64,000 nucleotides of DNA from an uncultured Anaerobutyricum sp. (GCF_934307085.1 NZ_CAKRCF010000001.1:66379-130378); one strand, 5' to 3'. Positions 20,242 to 29,574 are shown, counted from the stretch's first letter. Numbers and translations are program-made. The notes: generated by a model not told the origin, from the sequence alone.

Positions 20242-21090
20242 TTATGGATTTACTAAAACATATCCTCCAGAACTGGAAACCCCCTTAAAATAAACACTTG
20301 TAGAAATGCTTTTACATGGAATCATATATTGTACAAGTTCATCCATTGTAGTAAATTTTATCCTCTGCTTCGTCCCTGACCATTTCCTTGTTGCAGAATC
20401 TGCTACAATAACTTTTCCTGTATCTGTTATCCCAAGGAGTACCATTGTATGTTTTGAAGAAGACCATTTCGTGGTATAAGAACCAAATCTTCCATTCTTT
20501 TGTTTGCGGTTATTTACTTCAATAATAACAGGATTCCCTGTTTTTAAATGATTTTCAATCTGTTTAACTGCTGTTTTATCCTTAAAAAAGCGAATATAAC
20601 GATTTGAAATATTACAATAACTTAACACCTTAGAAATTCCATAAAGAGAAACTGGTCTCTGCGCCCCTAAAGACTTTCTATAATTTGCATTCCATCTTTT
20701 ACTTCCAAAAACCTTTTTTTCTAAAAGCTTATATGTCTTTGCCGGTGTATATTTTTTATATTTTGAGCTATAGCCAGACAAAACTGTTGTAAGAGAACAT
20801 ACAGCACATCCGTGGCGTCCAACAAATGAATTTCTCTTATATGTATCACTTACCTGTGCGAACACACGATATGTTCTTATTCCATTTCCACTTTGTATAT
20901 TCGCTTTATATGTAGAAACCGCTGTTCCTTTAGAAATCATTGCTGTCGGAGTCACAACTGCCTCAGATGCACTTGCTGCATTCGCTCCCACAGAGGAAAA
21001 CAGTATAATTCCTGCTAATACAAAACTTATAATATTTCTAGCTATCTTCATCTTATTTTTCTTCTTGTCTTGTTTTCCTTCAAAAAACAT
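20242..21090 (-). CDS. Secreted C39-like cysteine peptidase
   Basis: Secreted papain-like protein (Peptidase_C39_2 type), 282 aa. The signal peptide is at about residues 13-38 (NIISFVLAGIILFSSVGANA, cleavage near ANA-AS). The putative catalytic Cys is in GRHGCAVCSLTTVLSGY (about 92-108) and the His in SSKHTMVLLGITD (about 215). The start at 21090 follows GGGAGG by 6 nt; the frame extends 17 codons upstream without a site. Family members act on bacteriocin leaders, wall peptides or environmental proteins; no partner gene indicates which. Confidence 0.78.
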   Translation of the reverse strand: MFFEGKQDKKKNKMKIARNIISFVLAGIILFSSVGANAASASEAVVTPTAMISKGTAVSTYKANIQSGNGIRTYRVFAQVSDTYKRNSFVGRHGCAVCSLTTVLSGYSSKYKKYTPAKTYKLLEKKVFGSKRWNANYRKSLGAQRPVSLYGISKVLSYCNISNRYIRFFKDKTAVKQIENHLKTGNPVIIEVNNRKQKNGRFGSYTTKWSSSKHTMVLLGITDTGKVIVADSATRKWSGTKQRIKFTTMDELVQYMIPCKSISTSVYFKGVSSSGGYVLVNP

Positions 21091-21204
21091 AAAATCCTCC
21101 CTAGTCTTTTTATTGCATACTCGGTCATTATAACACATCATTTATTTTGTGCAAAGAAATTTCTATAATTGTTTCTATTTTTTCAAAAATTCTGTAAAAT
21201 TCCG

Positions 21205-21233
21205 TTGACAAACCTATAACGTCATGATAGAAT
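21205..21233 (+). promoter_or_regulatory. tRNA-Thr promoter
   Basis: TTGACA (21205-21210), a 17-nt spacer and TAGAAT (21228-21233), 30 nt ahead of the tRNA. This is a near-consensus sigma-A promoter. Confidence 0.88.
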
Positions 21234-21262
21234 GCTCTTTGTCAGGTTTGTACATCTGAATT

Positions 21263-21335
21263 GCTGATGTAGCTCAGTCGGTAGAGCGTCGCCTTGGTAA
21301 GGCGGAGGTCTCGAGTTCAAGTCTCGTCATCAGCT
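21263..21335 (+). tRNA. tRNA-Thr (anticodon GGT)
   Basis: Acceptor GCTGATG pairs with CATCAGC (21328-21334), discriminator T. The D arm is GCTC...GAGC, the anticodon stem TCGCC/GGCGG with loop TTGGTAA (anticodon GGT), and the T loop TTCAAGT. CCA is not encoded. It is one of the few plus-strand genes, with its own promoter and terminator. Confidence 0.97.
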
Positions 21336-21352
21336 TACTATATAAGCGCACT

Positions 21353-21395
21353 AAAAGAGAACTATCTATATATATCCATTAGATAGTTCTCTTTT
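21353..21395 (+). terminator. Bidirectional terminator between tRNA-Thr and the PRD regulator
   Basis: Stem AGAGAACTATCTA pairs with TAGATAGTTCTCT, extended by AAA/TTT, loop about 11 nt, followed by T residues. It can end the tRNA transcript on the plus strand and the convergent regulator gene (stop 21414) on the minus strand. Confidence 0.88.
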
Positions 21396-21413
21396 TATTT
21401 TGTTATATCTCTG

Positions 21414-23318
21414 TCAATTTCTCTTATATAACACTTTCATAAAATCAATATAGTTTTCTGATTGTGTAATTTTTTCTATCATCTCATCATTTTTTACAAG
21501 TGACATAATTTCATCGTACACACAAACTAATCGATTCTCATCTCGGATTTCTTCTGGAAGTGCCAAAAGAAATACAATCTGAATGCTTTCTTCTTTATAA
21601 GGCATTGGTTTTCGAAATACTCCTACAGACAATACGATACTATTTCCTGCTTTTTGCACTGCATGTGGAATTGCAATATTATCTATGGTCATACTTGAAC
21701 GTGATTCTTTTTCCCATACTCGTTCTTTAAAATCTACATCCACATAATCTCTTTCTGTAAGAGTATCTATCATGTAGTTTAATGCGGAAATATAGTCTTC
21801 CTGCTCTGACAAATTAAAGAAAGTGTCTTCTTCTAAAATATTTGCCATGACATACCAGTTGTCATCTAAGATTGCAGCATCTGTTCCCTTACAAAACTTT
21901 GCCTGACGAAGCTTATTTTTCAATTCATTTTCATCAAAAATCTCATGAATATAGATGACTGGACATTCGCACTCTATGATATGCTCCGTTGTACAAATCA
22001 CTATATCATACTGATCAAGTATTCCACTTACCGCTTCTGATGGTGAAAGGATATCAAGCTGGCTACTACTATCCACTACCTTACGAATCTGTACAGCAAA
22101 TAATTGTGCGGTCACTCTTCCCTTATCACTGATAACTGCTATTTTCTGTTGCTTTTGATTTAATGTATTCACTTCTAGAAATACACCAAAATAAGCGGCA
22201 AGATATCCCATCTCTGCCTGTGTAACTTCTACTTCTGCATCTTCTGCAATGACTCTGGCTGCTATTTCTGCCATCTTAAATGCCAGCGGATATTTATAAT
22301 GAATATCCTCAAACATCGGATTATCAATATGTACGTTATAGCGGAGCCGGTTAATCATAAACATGATGTGATACATAAATTTTTCTGTAAATTCATGCGT
22401 ATCAATCGAGATATTTAATTCCTGCCGAATCTGTTCTACAATCTTTTGTAATAACGGTCGAATTTTCTCATCAAGTTCTATGCTATACATATTTTTACTG
22501 TCAGCCGGAGTACGCATTCCGATAATTGGCAGAAACACAAATATTTTTTCCTCTACAGGAATCTCGACATAAAATTCTTTTGAAATATCGTCAATTAATT
22601 TATCCACGAATGAAAAACTGTTCCTTGATACCAAATTATAATATTTTTCTGGCATACGATTAATCACATGTCCTGTCAAAAAGCGATCAAACATCAGTGT
22701 CATATAGTTTTCAAACATTTTTTGTGTGGCTTCTTCAAAATTCTTTTCTGCCATCGCTTCACGAATTTTTCCTAACATCAACTCATCTTGTGGATAATTC
22801 TGATAAATAGAATCAAAAAGATTCTCCATCACAAACTTTCGTATATTCAATTCCGAGCCGCCAAGAGCAAGTCCCTTACTGGTCTTACCTACAATTTCAA
22901 GTTCATACTTTTCCATTGTCTGACGAAGCTTTTTCAAATCACTGATTAATGTACTTCGCCCTATGTTCATCTCATAGGCAATATCATCAGTAAGAACTGG
23001 TTCCATTGCCCTCATAAGCTTGGCAAAAACATACTCCTGCCTTTTTTGCGAAGAATTCATCAAATCATCTGTCTCAATAATACGGGCATAAGCATTCTGA
23101 AAATCTCTGGCATCAAATACCCTGAGACTGCATTTACCCTGATTGATTTCAACCAGACCACTGTTTTTCAATTCTCTGTTAATATCTTTAATATCATTTC
23201 GAACTGTACGCTCGCTCACCCCAAACCGCTGCGCGAGGATCTCAATATTTAATGCAGAATTTTTTCGCAAAACAGACAGGATGTTAGCCTGCCTGTTATC
23301 ACCAAATAAATTTTTCAT
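21414..23318 (-). CDS. PRD-containing PTS-controlled transcriptional activator (sorbitol regulator)
   Basis: LicR/MtlR/GutR-type regulator of 634 aa. The domain order is an N-terminal DeoR-like helix-turn-helix (AQRFGVSERTVRNDIKDI, about 29-46), a second Mga-like HTH region (about 90-150), two PTS regulation domains (about 190-400), an EIIB-like domain (about 400-480), and a C-terminal EIIA domain (about 490-634) with its phosphorylatable His in IDNIAIPHAVQ. HPr and sorbitol EII phosphorylation would set its activity. It lies directly downstream of the sorbitol PTS genes in the same direction, so it is the probable activator of that operon. Confidence 0.9.
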   Translation of the reverse strand: MKNLFGDNRQANILSVLRKNSALNIEILAQRFGVSERTVRNDIKDINRELKNSGLVEINQGKCSLRVFDARDFQNAYARIIETDDLMNSSQKRQEYVFAKLMRAMEPVLTDDIAYEMNIGRSTLISDLKKLRQTMEKYELEIVGKTSKGLALGGSELNIRKFVMENLFDSIYQNYPQDELMLGKIREAMAEKNFEEATQKMFENYMTLMFDRFLTGHVINRMPEKYYNLVSRNSFSFVDKLIDDISKEFYVEIPVEEKIFVFLPIIGMRTPADSKNMYSIELDEKIRPLLQKIVEQIRQELNISIDTHEFTEKFMYHIMFMINRLRYNVHIDNPMFEDIHYKYPLAFKMAEIAARVIAEDAEVEVTQAEMGYLAAYFGVFLEVNTLNQKQQKIAVISDKGRVTAQLFAVQIRKVVDSSSQLDILSPSEAVSGILDQYDIVICTTEHIIECECPVIYIHEIFDENELKNKLRQAKFCKGTDAAILDDNWYVMANILEEDTFFNLSEQEDYISALNYMIDTLTERDYVDVDFKERVWEKESRSSMTIDNIAIPHAVQKAGNSIVLSVGVFRKPMPYKEESIQIVFLLALPEEIRDENRLVCVYDEIMSLVKNDEMIEKITQSENYIDFMKVLYKRN

Positions 23319-23476
23319 ACCTCTTCCATTATCCTTTTCAGATTTTTTAGATTTATCTAGAATACTGCCTCACTAATATTTAATCTCACAAGAGAGGAAA
23401 AGAGTTATATCTGAGATATATCAAATATTAATGGGACAGTACATCTGTTTTGTATTCACTTTTCAGGTAGCTATCC

Positions 23477-23499
23477 AGAGCATGTTTGAAACACGCTCT
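23477..23499. repeat. Short palindrome SP3 (type copy)
   Basis: AGAGCATGTTT-G-AAACACGCTCT, a near-perfect 23-bp palindrome between srlB and the regulator gene. It is the cleanest copy of the short family. Confidence 0.8.
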
Positions 23500-23557
23500 A
23501 AAATCTATTCACAAAATATCACTTTCATAATTCTGATATTCTGAATAGCTTATAAAT

Positions 23558-23920
23558 TTATTCTATAATCTGAATCGTTGTACCAACTTTAATTTCCGGA
23601 ACTGGTTTTTTTTCTACATAAAGTGTTCCAGGAAGCTCTGCTTCTGTCATTCCGTTAAAACGGATGGTACAATGACCAAGACCTGCAAGTGTTACCGGTG
23701 CTTCTTCTCCCACACAGGTAATCTTATATTCATTCTCATCAATCTTTAATGTCTGTCCTGCTTTGATTTCTCCATTGATAGGATTCACATCTACAGAATA
23801 ACAATAATCTCTAAGTTCTGCCGGAGCACTGTCTCCAAAAATAATAATGAAGTCTCCTCCATTCATCATCATAATATCTTTTCCAAGTTCTTTTACCCTA
23901 TTCTCATAAATTACAGCCAT
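23558..23920 (-). CDS. srlB: PTS glucitol/sorbitol-specific EIIA component
   Basis: Cytoplasmic EIIA of the sorbitol phosphotransferase system, 120 aa, the usual length. It accepts phosphate from HPr and passes it to the EIIB domain of SrlE. The family core ILITFG-like segment appears as GDFIIIFGDSAPAELRDY (about 22-39), and the motif VTLAGLGHCTIRF (about 75-87) holds a conserved His. It is the last PTS gene of the srl operon, 295 nt after srlE, and that gap contains a strong stem-loop (24135-24190). AAAGGA precedes the start. Confidence 0.9.
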   Translation of the reverse strand: MAVIYENRVKELGKDIMMMNGGDFIIIFGDSAPAELRDYCYSVDVNPINGEIKAGQTLKIDENEYKITCVGEEAPVTLAGLGHCTIRFNGMTEAELPGTLYVEKKPVPEIKVGTTIQIIE

Positions 23921-24134
23921 GATTTCCCGTCCTTTCTACACTTTGCTCTTTTTTACATTGTAACACATTCTCCAATACATCACAGAGCTAATTTTTATAT
24001 TTTTTCTATTACAATCTTCTTTATAATTTCATTCACAATTCAAGCTGCAAATCCTATTTGTAAATTTTCCTTACAAATTTATTGTATTATAAAACTTTTG
24101 TTATACCTAAATATCTTTTCTCTCTAATTTCTTA

Positions 24135-24190
24135 ATGTACCTTTGGAATCTTCTCGCAAAATCAAGTTTGAACAAGATCCCAAAGTACAT
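24135..24190. repeat. Stem-loop in the srlE-srlB gap
   Basis: Arms ATGTACCTTTGGAATCTT (24135-24152) and AAGATCCCAAAGTACAT (24174-24190) pair at about 16 positions around a 21-nt loop. It could act as an mRNA stability or attenuation element between srlE and srlB. No core motif of the large hairpin family is present. Confidence 0.7.
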
Positions 24191-24215
24191 CTTATATTCA
24201 TTTTCCCTACTTTAT

Positions 24216-25235
24216 TTATGCATATAATCCAAAGCTTGCTGCATACGCAATCAATACTCGAATCCAACCTGTTAAGAATCTGGAATACATAACGGAAAGT
24301 ACACCAACTTCGATGGTTTCCGGTTCTGCTTCCGCAAGTCCAAGACCTACCGGGATAAAGTCACATGCGCCCTGACAGTTGATTGCAAAAAGTGCTGGAA
24401 GTGCAAGCTGTGGAGCGATTGTTCCTTTTCCAATTTCTGTTCCGATTAATGTTCCGACAATCTGTGCGATAACTGCTCCAGGTCCAAGTAAAGCGGATAA
24501 ACCTGGGATAGAACAAATTACGCCAAGAGCAACCAGTCCAAAAACGTTTCCTGCTAATGGAGTTAACAGTTTGGCAAATGCGTTACCAAAACCAGAACCA
24601 TTAATGATACCTACAAGTAAAGATACAAATGCCATAAATGGAAGAAGTGTTGTGATACATGTCTGAATGGCATCACGGCCTGCCTGATAAAAGGTATTTA
24701 CAAATTTACCAACACCTAAACCTACTTTTGTGATGATAGATTTGTTTTCCTGTGCAGCAAGTGTTTCTGATACTTTCTGGTCTGCATTAAACTTCACTGT
24801 TTTTTCTTCCTTCTTCTCGGAAGTCTCTGCAGCCTTTGCGTCTTCTTCTACATCTGCTTCATCTGCAAGAGAAATCTGTTTAGAAGTAACTGCAGATACA
24901 TAAATATCTTCTGTAATAAAATTAGCAAGTGGGCCAGATTTACCAACTGGCATTACATTTACCGTAGGAATTCTTTTTTGTGGATAAATACCACAGCGAA
25001 GTGTTCCGCCACAGTCTACGATAACCATGGCAAGTTCTTCTTCTGGTGCAGAACCGTGGAAACCATCTACTGGTGTCATACCACTGAGTTCTACGATTTT
25101 TTTAAGACATTCTGGTGCAGTTCCACCACCAGTAATATACATAACTTTATTTTTCTGTTCTGTTGGACGAATAATAAGTGGACCACCAAATCCCTGCGGA
25201 CCTCTTTCAATCCTGATTGCTCTTAATTCTGACAT
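24216..25235 (-). CDS. srlE: PTS glucitol/sorbitol-specific EIIBC component
   Basis: Fused EIIB and C-type membrane domain of the sorbitol PTS, 339 aa. The N-terminal EIIB domain (about 1-120) has the phosphorylation cysteine region [14 protein letters not shown] (about 73-86). A charged linker (about 125-150, [16 protein letters not shown]) leads to a hydrophobic C-terminal domain (about 180-339) with several membrane segments. With SrlA it forms the permease. The order srlA-srlE-srlB matches characterised gut/srl operons. GGGAGG precedes the start. Confidence 0.93.
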   Translation of the reverse strand: MSELRAIRIERGPQGFGGPLIIRPTEQKNKVMYITGGGTAPECLKKIVELSGMTPVDGFHGSAPEEELAMVIVDCGGTLRCGIYPQKRIPTVNVMPVGKSGPLANFITEDIYVSAVTSKQISLADEADVEEDAKAAETSEKKEEKTVKFNADQKVSETLAAQENKSIITKVGLGVGKFVNTFYQAGRDAIQTCITTLLPFMAFVSLLVGIINGSGFGNAFAKLLTPLAGNVFGLVALGVICSIPGLSALLGPGAVIAQIVGTLIGTEIGKGTIAPQLALPALFAINCQGACDFIPVGLGLAEAEPETIEVGVLSVMYSRFLTGWIRVLIAYAASFGLYA

Positions 25236-25261
25236 TTCCGTTCCTCCCTCTATCGTTTCCT

Positions 25262-25816
25262 TTAATTTTCTGATGTTTTTAATGTACGACTAAGCTTTAC
25301 ACCCTGCTGTTTTTCTACATATCTTGTTGTAAACTCTGTTACCCATCCAGAAATAAAGTTTGCTACAAGACCTACTAAAAGATAACGTACTGCTAAAGGT
25401 GTTGTATCTAATTTTAAAGTAGAGATTCCATTTGCAATTCCAAGCCATACAAAAAGTTCAGATGCATTAATATGTGGGAAAATACCGTTGTTTGTATGAC
25501 AGTGATATGTAGCGGAAGCATAATATGCTGGTTTATAAAATTCTGGCATGAATTTACCCATGGAAAGAGCCATTGGGTTACCTAACATAAATGCAGATAC
25601 AAATGGAAGTACAAGATAACGAAGAATCGGATTCTTGGTACATACTCTTGCAAGTTTATTTACAGATTCATCTCCTGCTAATGCGATGATTGCGTTCATT
25701 AATAATAACAGCATCAGGACTGTTGGAATAATTCCTGTAACCCAGCTTACAAACTGTTCTCCACCTAAGGTAAAAAGATTCATAAATCCTGAAGCCAATT
25801 TAACTAAAATATTCAT
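25262..25816 (-). CDS. srlA: PTS glucitol/sorbitol-specific EIIC component
   Basis: Integral membrane EIIC subunit, 184 aa, normal for SrlA. The N terminus ([26 protein letters not shown]) and the motif [29 protein letters not shown] are characteristic of sorbitol EIIC. It binds and translocates sorbitol for phosphorylation to sorbitol-6-phosphate. It lies 14 nt after srlM and 26 nt before srlE. GGGAGG precedes the start. Confidence 0.93.
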   Translation of the reverse strand: MNILVKLASGFMNLFTLGGEQFVSWVTGIIPTVLMLLLLMNAIIALAGDESVNKLARVCTKNPILRYLVLPFVSAFMLGNPMALSMGKFMPEFYKPAYYASATYHCHTNNGIFPHINASELFVWLGIANGISTLKLDTTPLAVRYLLVGLVANFISGWVTEFTTRYVEKQQGVKLSRTLKTSEN

Positions 25817-25830
25817 AGTTACCTCCCTCT

Positions 25831-26280
25831 TTACGCTCCTGCGCGTCGATTAAATAGATTTGTTACCACATTGCCTGCTTTCTGGAAATTAGAAGGAGGC
25901 TGCGCTATTTCTTCCCCTGCCATGTATTTTCTATAGGTTAGTGCTGCGTCCTCTACGGCTTTTCTCAGATTCTTATGACTTTTTTCCACATCATTTACAG
26001 ATAAATCTCCAACATAACGTCCTTCAAATCCCGGAAAATCTTTTACTCTGGCAAGAAATGTCGTTCCTTCTATCTTTCTCGATTCCTGAATAATCCCCTT
26101 TTCATCTATACGAAACATTACGATTGCCCCTGCATGGAATCCTCCCGACTTTCTGCCAATTGCGACCTTGCCCTTCCGTCTTAACCGAACAAATTCATTG
26201 TTGAAATTCTTCATCTGAAAACTGCTTAACACAAACTGGATGACAAATGCCAATCCAATTACAAGTGCTATTTTTATCAT
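25831..26280 (-). CDS. srlM: Glucitol operon activator protein
   Basis: GutM/SrlM family, 149 aa, with one N-terminal membrane segment (about 1-20, IKIALVIGLAFVIQFVLSSFQ) and a cytoplasmic domain carrying RRKGKVAIGRKSGGFHAGAIVMF. The homologue in Escherichia coli is a positive factor for the gut operon; in Firmicutes its mode of action is less clear. The start at 26280 follows AGGAGG by 7 nt; the frame extends 10 codons upstream without support. It sits between srlD and srlA as in other srl operons. Confidence 0.88.
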   Translation of the reverse strand: MIKIALVIGLAFVIQFVLSSFQMKNFNNEFVRLRRKGKVAIGRKSGGFHAGAIVMFRIDEKGIIQESRKIEGTTFLARVKDFPGFEGRYVGDLSVNDVEKSHKNLRKAVEDAALTYRKYMAGEEIAQPPSNFQKAGNVVTNLFNRRAGA

Positions 26281-26322
26281 AGCGAACCTCCTTCTCTCTT
26301 CCCCTTCCATAAATATGCCTCT

Positions 26323-26361
26323 GGGAAATCTACTGTAAAGACAGCTACAGCAGATATTCCC
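26323..26361. repeat. Stem-loop in the srlD-srlM gap
   Basis: GGGAAATCTACTGTA (26323-26337) pairs with TACAGCAGATATTCCC (26346-26361) around an 8-nt loop. It directly abuts short palindrome SP4. It may process or partly attenuate the srl transcript. Confidence 0.7.
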
Positions 26362-26363
26362 CT

Positions 26364-26386
26364 GAGCTTGTTTAAAAAATGCTCTA
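26364..26386. repeat. Short palindrome SP4
   Basis: GAGCTTGTTTAAAAAATGCTC followed by TA, a copy of the SP family with a slightly diverged left arm, directly after the stem-loop at 26323-26361. Confidence 0.65.
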
Positions 26387-26407
26387 ATACATATTATGTA
26401 AAGCAGA

Positions 26408-27211
26408 TTATCCTCTGGATTTTCCTCCAGAAATGTTAACTGTTGTTCCTGTGATGTAGCTTGCCTGATCCGATACGAGATATGCTACAAGACTTCCTAC
26501 TTCATCAAGCTTTCCGTCTCTTCCGATTGGAATTACTTTACTGTAATCTGTGGATAAATCTTCTGGTTTTACCCCTCTTGTATATGCTAAAGCTTCATTG
26601 TAAGCTGTGGTACGAAGACCTGTTGCTTCCATGATTCCCGGTGCACATGCAACAACTCGTACATTGTACTTTCCAAGTTCCTTTGCCCAAGAACGAGTGA
26701 AGCTGTCTACCGCACCTTTTGTAGCGGAGTACGCTGACTGTCCCTGAGAACCTTCTTTTCCGGACTCACTGGACATATTTAAGATAACTCCATGTCCCTG
26801 TTTTACAAGTTCTCTTGCAACTGCCTGTGCACAAAGGAAAACACCTTTTACATTTACAGCAAACATCTTTCCAAAAGAATCTTCATTTAACTCGTATTCT
26901 GGCTTTTCTCCCTTTACATCAACAAGTAATCTTGGAAGATTAATTCCTGCATTATTTACTAATGCATCAATCTTTCCATATTTTTCAAGAACGGCCTGCA
27001 CCATTTGCTTCACGCTTTCTGGATCTGTAACATTACACTGTACACAGTAAGCTCCGTCAAGTTCATCTCCTGTTTTTACATTAAGGTCAACGGCAACTGC
27101 ATTTGCTCCAACCTTTACAAGAGTGTCTACTACATGTTTTCCGATACCTGAAGCACCACCTGTTACAATAACTACCTGTCCGTCTAATCCCAGCCAATTT
27201 TCATTCATCAT
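26408..27211 (-). CDS. srlD: Sorbitol-6-phosphate 2-dehydrogenase (SDR)
   Basis: Short-chain dehydrogenase that oxidises sorbitol-6-phosphate to fructose-6-phosphate with NAD+. The 267-aa protein has the cofactor motif VTGGASGIGKH (about 16-26), NNAGIN near 88, catalytic Ser in NMSSESGKEG (about 147), and YSATK (Tyr/Lys, about 162). Function is taken from context as first gene of the srl operon; by sequence alone it could act on another polyol. AGGAGG lies 5 nt before tandem ATGs, so the start could also be 27208. Confidence 0.88.
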   Translation of the reverse strand: MMNENWLGLDGQVVIVTGGASGIGKHVVDTLVKVGANAVAVDLNVKTGDELDGAYCVQCNVTDPESVKQMVQAVLEKYGKIDALVNNAGINLPRLLVDVKGEKPEYELNEDSFGKMFAVNVKGVFLCAQAVARELVKQGHGVILNMSSESGKEGSQGQSAYSATKGAVDSFTRSWAKELGKYNVRVVACAPGIMEATGLRTTAYNEALAYTRGVKPEDLSTDYSKVIPIGRDGKLDEVGSLVAYLVSDQASYITGTTVNISGGKSRG

Positions 27212-27261
27212 GTAATCCTCCTTTTAAAATATACTTTTCAAATCTTTCCTGTCTGATTTTT

Positions 27262-27298
27262 AAGTACTTAAGCACTTTTGATTTACAATGCCATTATA
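27262..27298 (-). promoter_or_regulatory. Probable srl operon promoter with downstream palindrome
   Basis: A consensus -10 TATAAT is at 27293-27298 on the minus strand. The hexamer 17 nt upstream (TTAAAA) is a poor -35, as expected for an activator-dependent promoter. A dyad, AAGTACTTAAGCACTT (27262-27277), lies in the leader and is a candidate operator. The rest of the 27299-27447 gap shows no clear feature. Confidence 0.5.
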
Positions 27299-27447
27299 GT
27301 AAGAATTACTCTCCTTTTTAATACGTGCTTTTTCGACCTTTTTGAAAATTAATTATACGCCAGATTTCCTTATTTGTGAAAAGATTTAGTGCATCAGTTT
27401 TCCTGTTTTTTGAAAAGCGTTAGTATGGAGAATTTCCCAAGCAGGGA

Positions 27448-27565
27448 AAAAGGGCATTGTATAATAAATCCGCCTTAGAGCAAATGATGGATGCGGTTGA
27501 GCATTCATCATGCAGTGATACGAAGCATTTATTATACAATGCCCTTTTGTCGTGGTCGTCTGTTT
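27448..27565 (+). repeat. HP5: hairpin element, 22-bp perfect arms
   Basis: Arms 27448-27469 and 27527-27548 pair at 22 of 22 positions. The core has AGAGCAAA, apical stem ATGATGGATGC / GCATTCATCAT around GGTTGA, then GCAGTGATACGAA. The right terminus is TCGTCTGTTT (27556-27565), 4 nt from the aroK stop. Confidence 0.85.
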
Positions 27566-27569
27566 ATCC

Positions 27570-28073
27570 TTAACCCAGTTTTTCTTTCAAAATCTCCAAT
27601 GTTTCTTCAATCCCCTTATCATCTTCGTCTATGATCAGGTCAGCATATTTCTCGTAGAGTACGCTTCTCTCTTCGAAAAGGTCAAGTAAAGTCTGACCAT
27701 CTTTTAAGGCTACGCCTCTTCCTTTTAAATCTCCAAGTCGTTTGGATAGAATCTCATATGGACAACGAAGATAAACTATCTGGCAGGTATCTTTATAATG
27801 AAGCATTGCTTCTTCACAATATACTGCACTTCCACCTGTAGCGATAACAGAATGCTTTGCATTGACTTCGCGGTTTACCTGATTCTCTACTGCAAGGAAT
27901 CCATCATGTCCCTTTGTTGCGATAATATCTTTTAACAGCATTCCTTCCTGTTCCTGAATGAGAAGGTCCGCATCAAGGAACTGATAACCTATCTCTTTTG
28001 CTAAAATAACACCAATTGTACTTTTTCCTACACCGGGCATACCGATTAAAACGATACTTTTTCCGTCTTTCAT
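27570..28073 (-). CDS. aroK: Shikimate kinase
   Basis: Phosphorylates shikimate at the 3-hydroxyl in aromatic amino-acid synthesis. The 167-aa protein has a Walker A loop GMPGVGKSTIG (about 12-22), the shikimate-binding Asp in FLDADLLIQEQ (about 33), and GGSAVY in place of the usual GGG (about 80-85). The lid has GRGVALKDG, close to the family RPLL region but lacking its usual arginine-proline. No other aro gene is adjacent. AAGGAG precedes the start. Confidence 0.9.
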   Translation of the reverse strand: MKDGKSIVLIGMPGVGKSTIGVILAKEIGYQFLDADLLIQEQEGMLLKDIIATKGHDGFLAVENQVNREVNAKHSVIATGGSAVYCEEAMLHYKDTCQIVYLRCPYEILSKRLGDLKGRGVALKDGQTLLDLFEERSVLYEKYADLIIDEDDKGIEETLEILKEKLG

Positions 28074-28101
28074 AAATCAAATTGCTCCTTATATATCTTA
28101 C

Positions 28102-29352
28102 TTACGGTTTGCATACCTTACAAGCTTCATAACCTTCCTTTATTAATGTGTCTCTGCTCTTTGAAGAGATGACTTTGTTTTCCTCATTCATCTGCTTTAC
28201 AAAACGGCAGGACGAAAGATGAAACTTGCCTGTGTCTTCATTTATAACATAGGATACCTTATTTTTGGAAGTATTTTTTGCTGTACTTTCTGTAGTTTTT
28301 TTCGATGAAGTTTTTGAGGATGCCTTATCTGTAGTACTCTTTGCTGTAGTCTTTTTTGAGGAAGTCTTAGAAGTTGTTTTACCTGCATTACCCTTAGTAG
28401 TTCCCTTTTTCGATGTTGTATTCCAACTAGAAGAAGAACCTTTTGGCTCGCCTGGTGTCCATGTTGTATCTGGTGAAGCATTCCATGTAATATTACTTCC
28501 ATCACTGTAGGCTACTATGGTTCCCTGATTATCGGTTCGAAAGGTCTTAATACCTCGGCTTCGGAAATTATTTAGCGTCTGTGCAGATGGATGTCCGTAT
28601 TTATTCCCTTCACCACAGCTAATCACGGCATATGTTGGATTCACTTTATTCAGGAAATCATCGCCGGAACCCGTCTTGCTTCCGTGATGAGAGGCTTTAT
28701 AAACATCGGCAGAAAGGTCTTCTCCTGTATCTATCATATCATCTTCTGCCTGCTTTGCTGCATCTCCCGTAAATAGAAAACGATTCTTACCATATTGAAG
28801 TACAATTCCGATAGACCAGTTATTCGTCTCATCTCCATATTCCTTTACTGGAGCAACGATTGTAAAAGAGGCATCTCCTAAAGAATAAGTTTTTCCAAGT
28901 TTCGGTACCTGTGCCTTCTGGTTCTTAGACTTCAATGCCTGCACTACATCCTCATATGTCCTTGTATCTGAAGTAACATCAGGCATAAAGACTTTTTTAC
29001 AATCAAACTTATAAACAACAACATCAAGCCCGCCGATATGGTCAGCATCCGGATGGGTTCCGATAACATAATCAAGTTTCTCCACATTCTGGCTGTTTAA
29101 GTAGGACTGTACCGCTGTCCCCTCACTGTTATCTCCTGCGTCAATGAGCATCGCATGGTCTCCTGCCTTTATCAAAATCGAATCACCCTGGCCTACATCA
29201 ATAAAATGTACCTCCATATCAGAACCATTCTGTCTTATCTTACCCGATGTTTTATCTCCGCTTCCTGAAATTGCAACAGAACTGCCCTCACTGCATCCCA
29301 CCATACAAAATACGAGTAACAATGATAGTAAAAGTATTTTTATCTTCTTCAT
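28102..29352 (-). CDS. ComEC/Rec2-like metallo-beta-lactamase-fold lipoprotein
   Basis: Secreted lipoprotein of 416 aa with signal peptide and lipobox (LLLVFCMVGCS, Cys about 20). The metallo-hydrolase domain (about 45-290) has the metal motif GTHPDADHIGGLD and SHHGSKTGSGDDF, as in the DNA-uptake nuclease domain of ComEC. A Thr/Ser/Lys repeat linker follows (about 305-360, KTTSKTSSKKTT), then a C-terminal Cys-containing domain (HLSSCRFV...GYEACKVCKP) like Ada-type small metal-binding modules. It may degrade extracellular nucleic acids. AAGGAG is 7 nt before 29352; the frame extends 22 codons upstream without a site. Confidence 0.85.
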   Translation of the reverse strand: MKKIKILLLSLLLVFCMVGCSEGSSVAISGSGDKTSGKIRQNGSDMEVHFIDVGQGDSILIKAGDHAMLIDAGDNSEGTAVQSYLNSQNVEKLDYVIGTHPDADHIGGLDVVVYKFDCKKVFMPDVTSDTRTYEDVVQALKSKNQKAQVPKLGKTYSLGDASFTIVAPVKEYGDETNNWSIGIVLQYGKNRFLFTGDAAKQAEDDMIDTGEDLSADVYKASHHGSKTGSGDDFLNKVNPTYAVISCGEGNKYGHPSAQTLNNFRSRGIKTFRTDNQGTIVAYSDGSNITWNASPDTTWTPGEPKGSSSSWNTTSKKGTTKGNAGKTTSKTSSKKTTAKSTTDKASSKTSSKKTTESTAKNTSKNKVSYVINEDTGKFHLSSCRFVKQMNEENKVISSKSRDTLIKEGYEACKVCKP

Positions 29353-29574
29353 CTTCGCTCTCCTTTTCGCAAACATATGTTTGTTTATTATCATATCGTA
29401 TTTTAAAGAAAAGGTCAATAGCCTTTTGCTCTGTTCCTATCATCCTTTGCCATATTTTGTTTTTATTTTCACCGTATTTTTATTAATTTTTTACAGGCAT
29501 ACATCACATAAAGCGATTGTTTTTTTATAAAAAATAGGATATGATAATATACAATTAAGAAAGGAATGTGTGTT

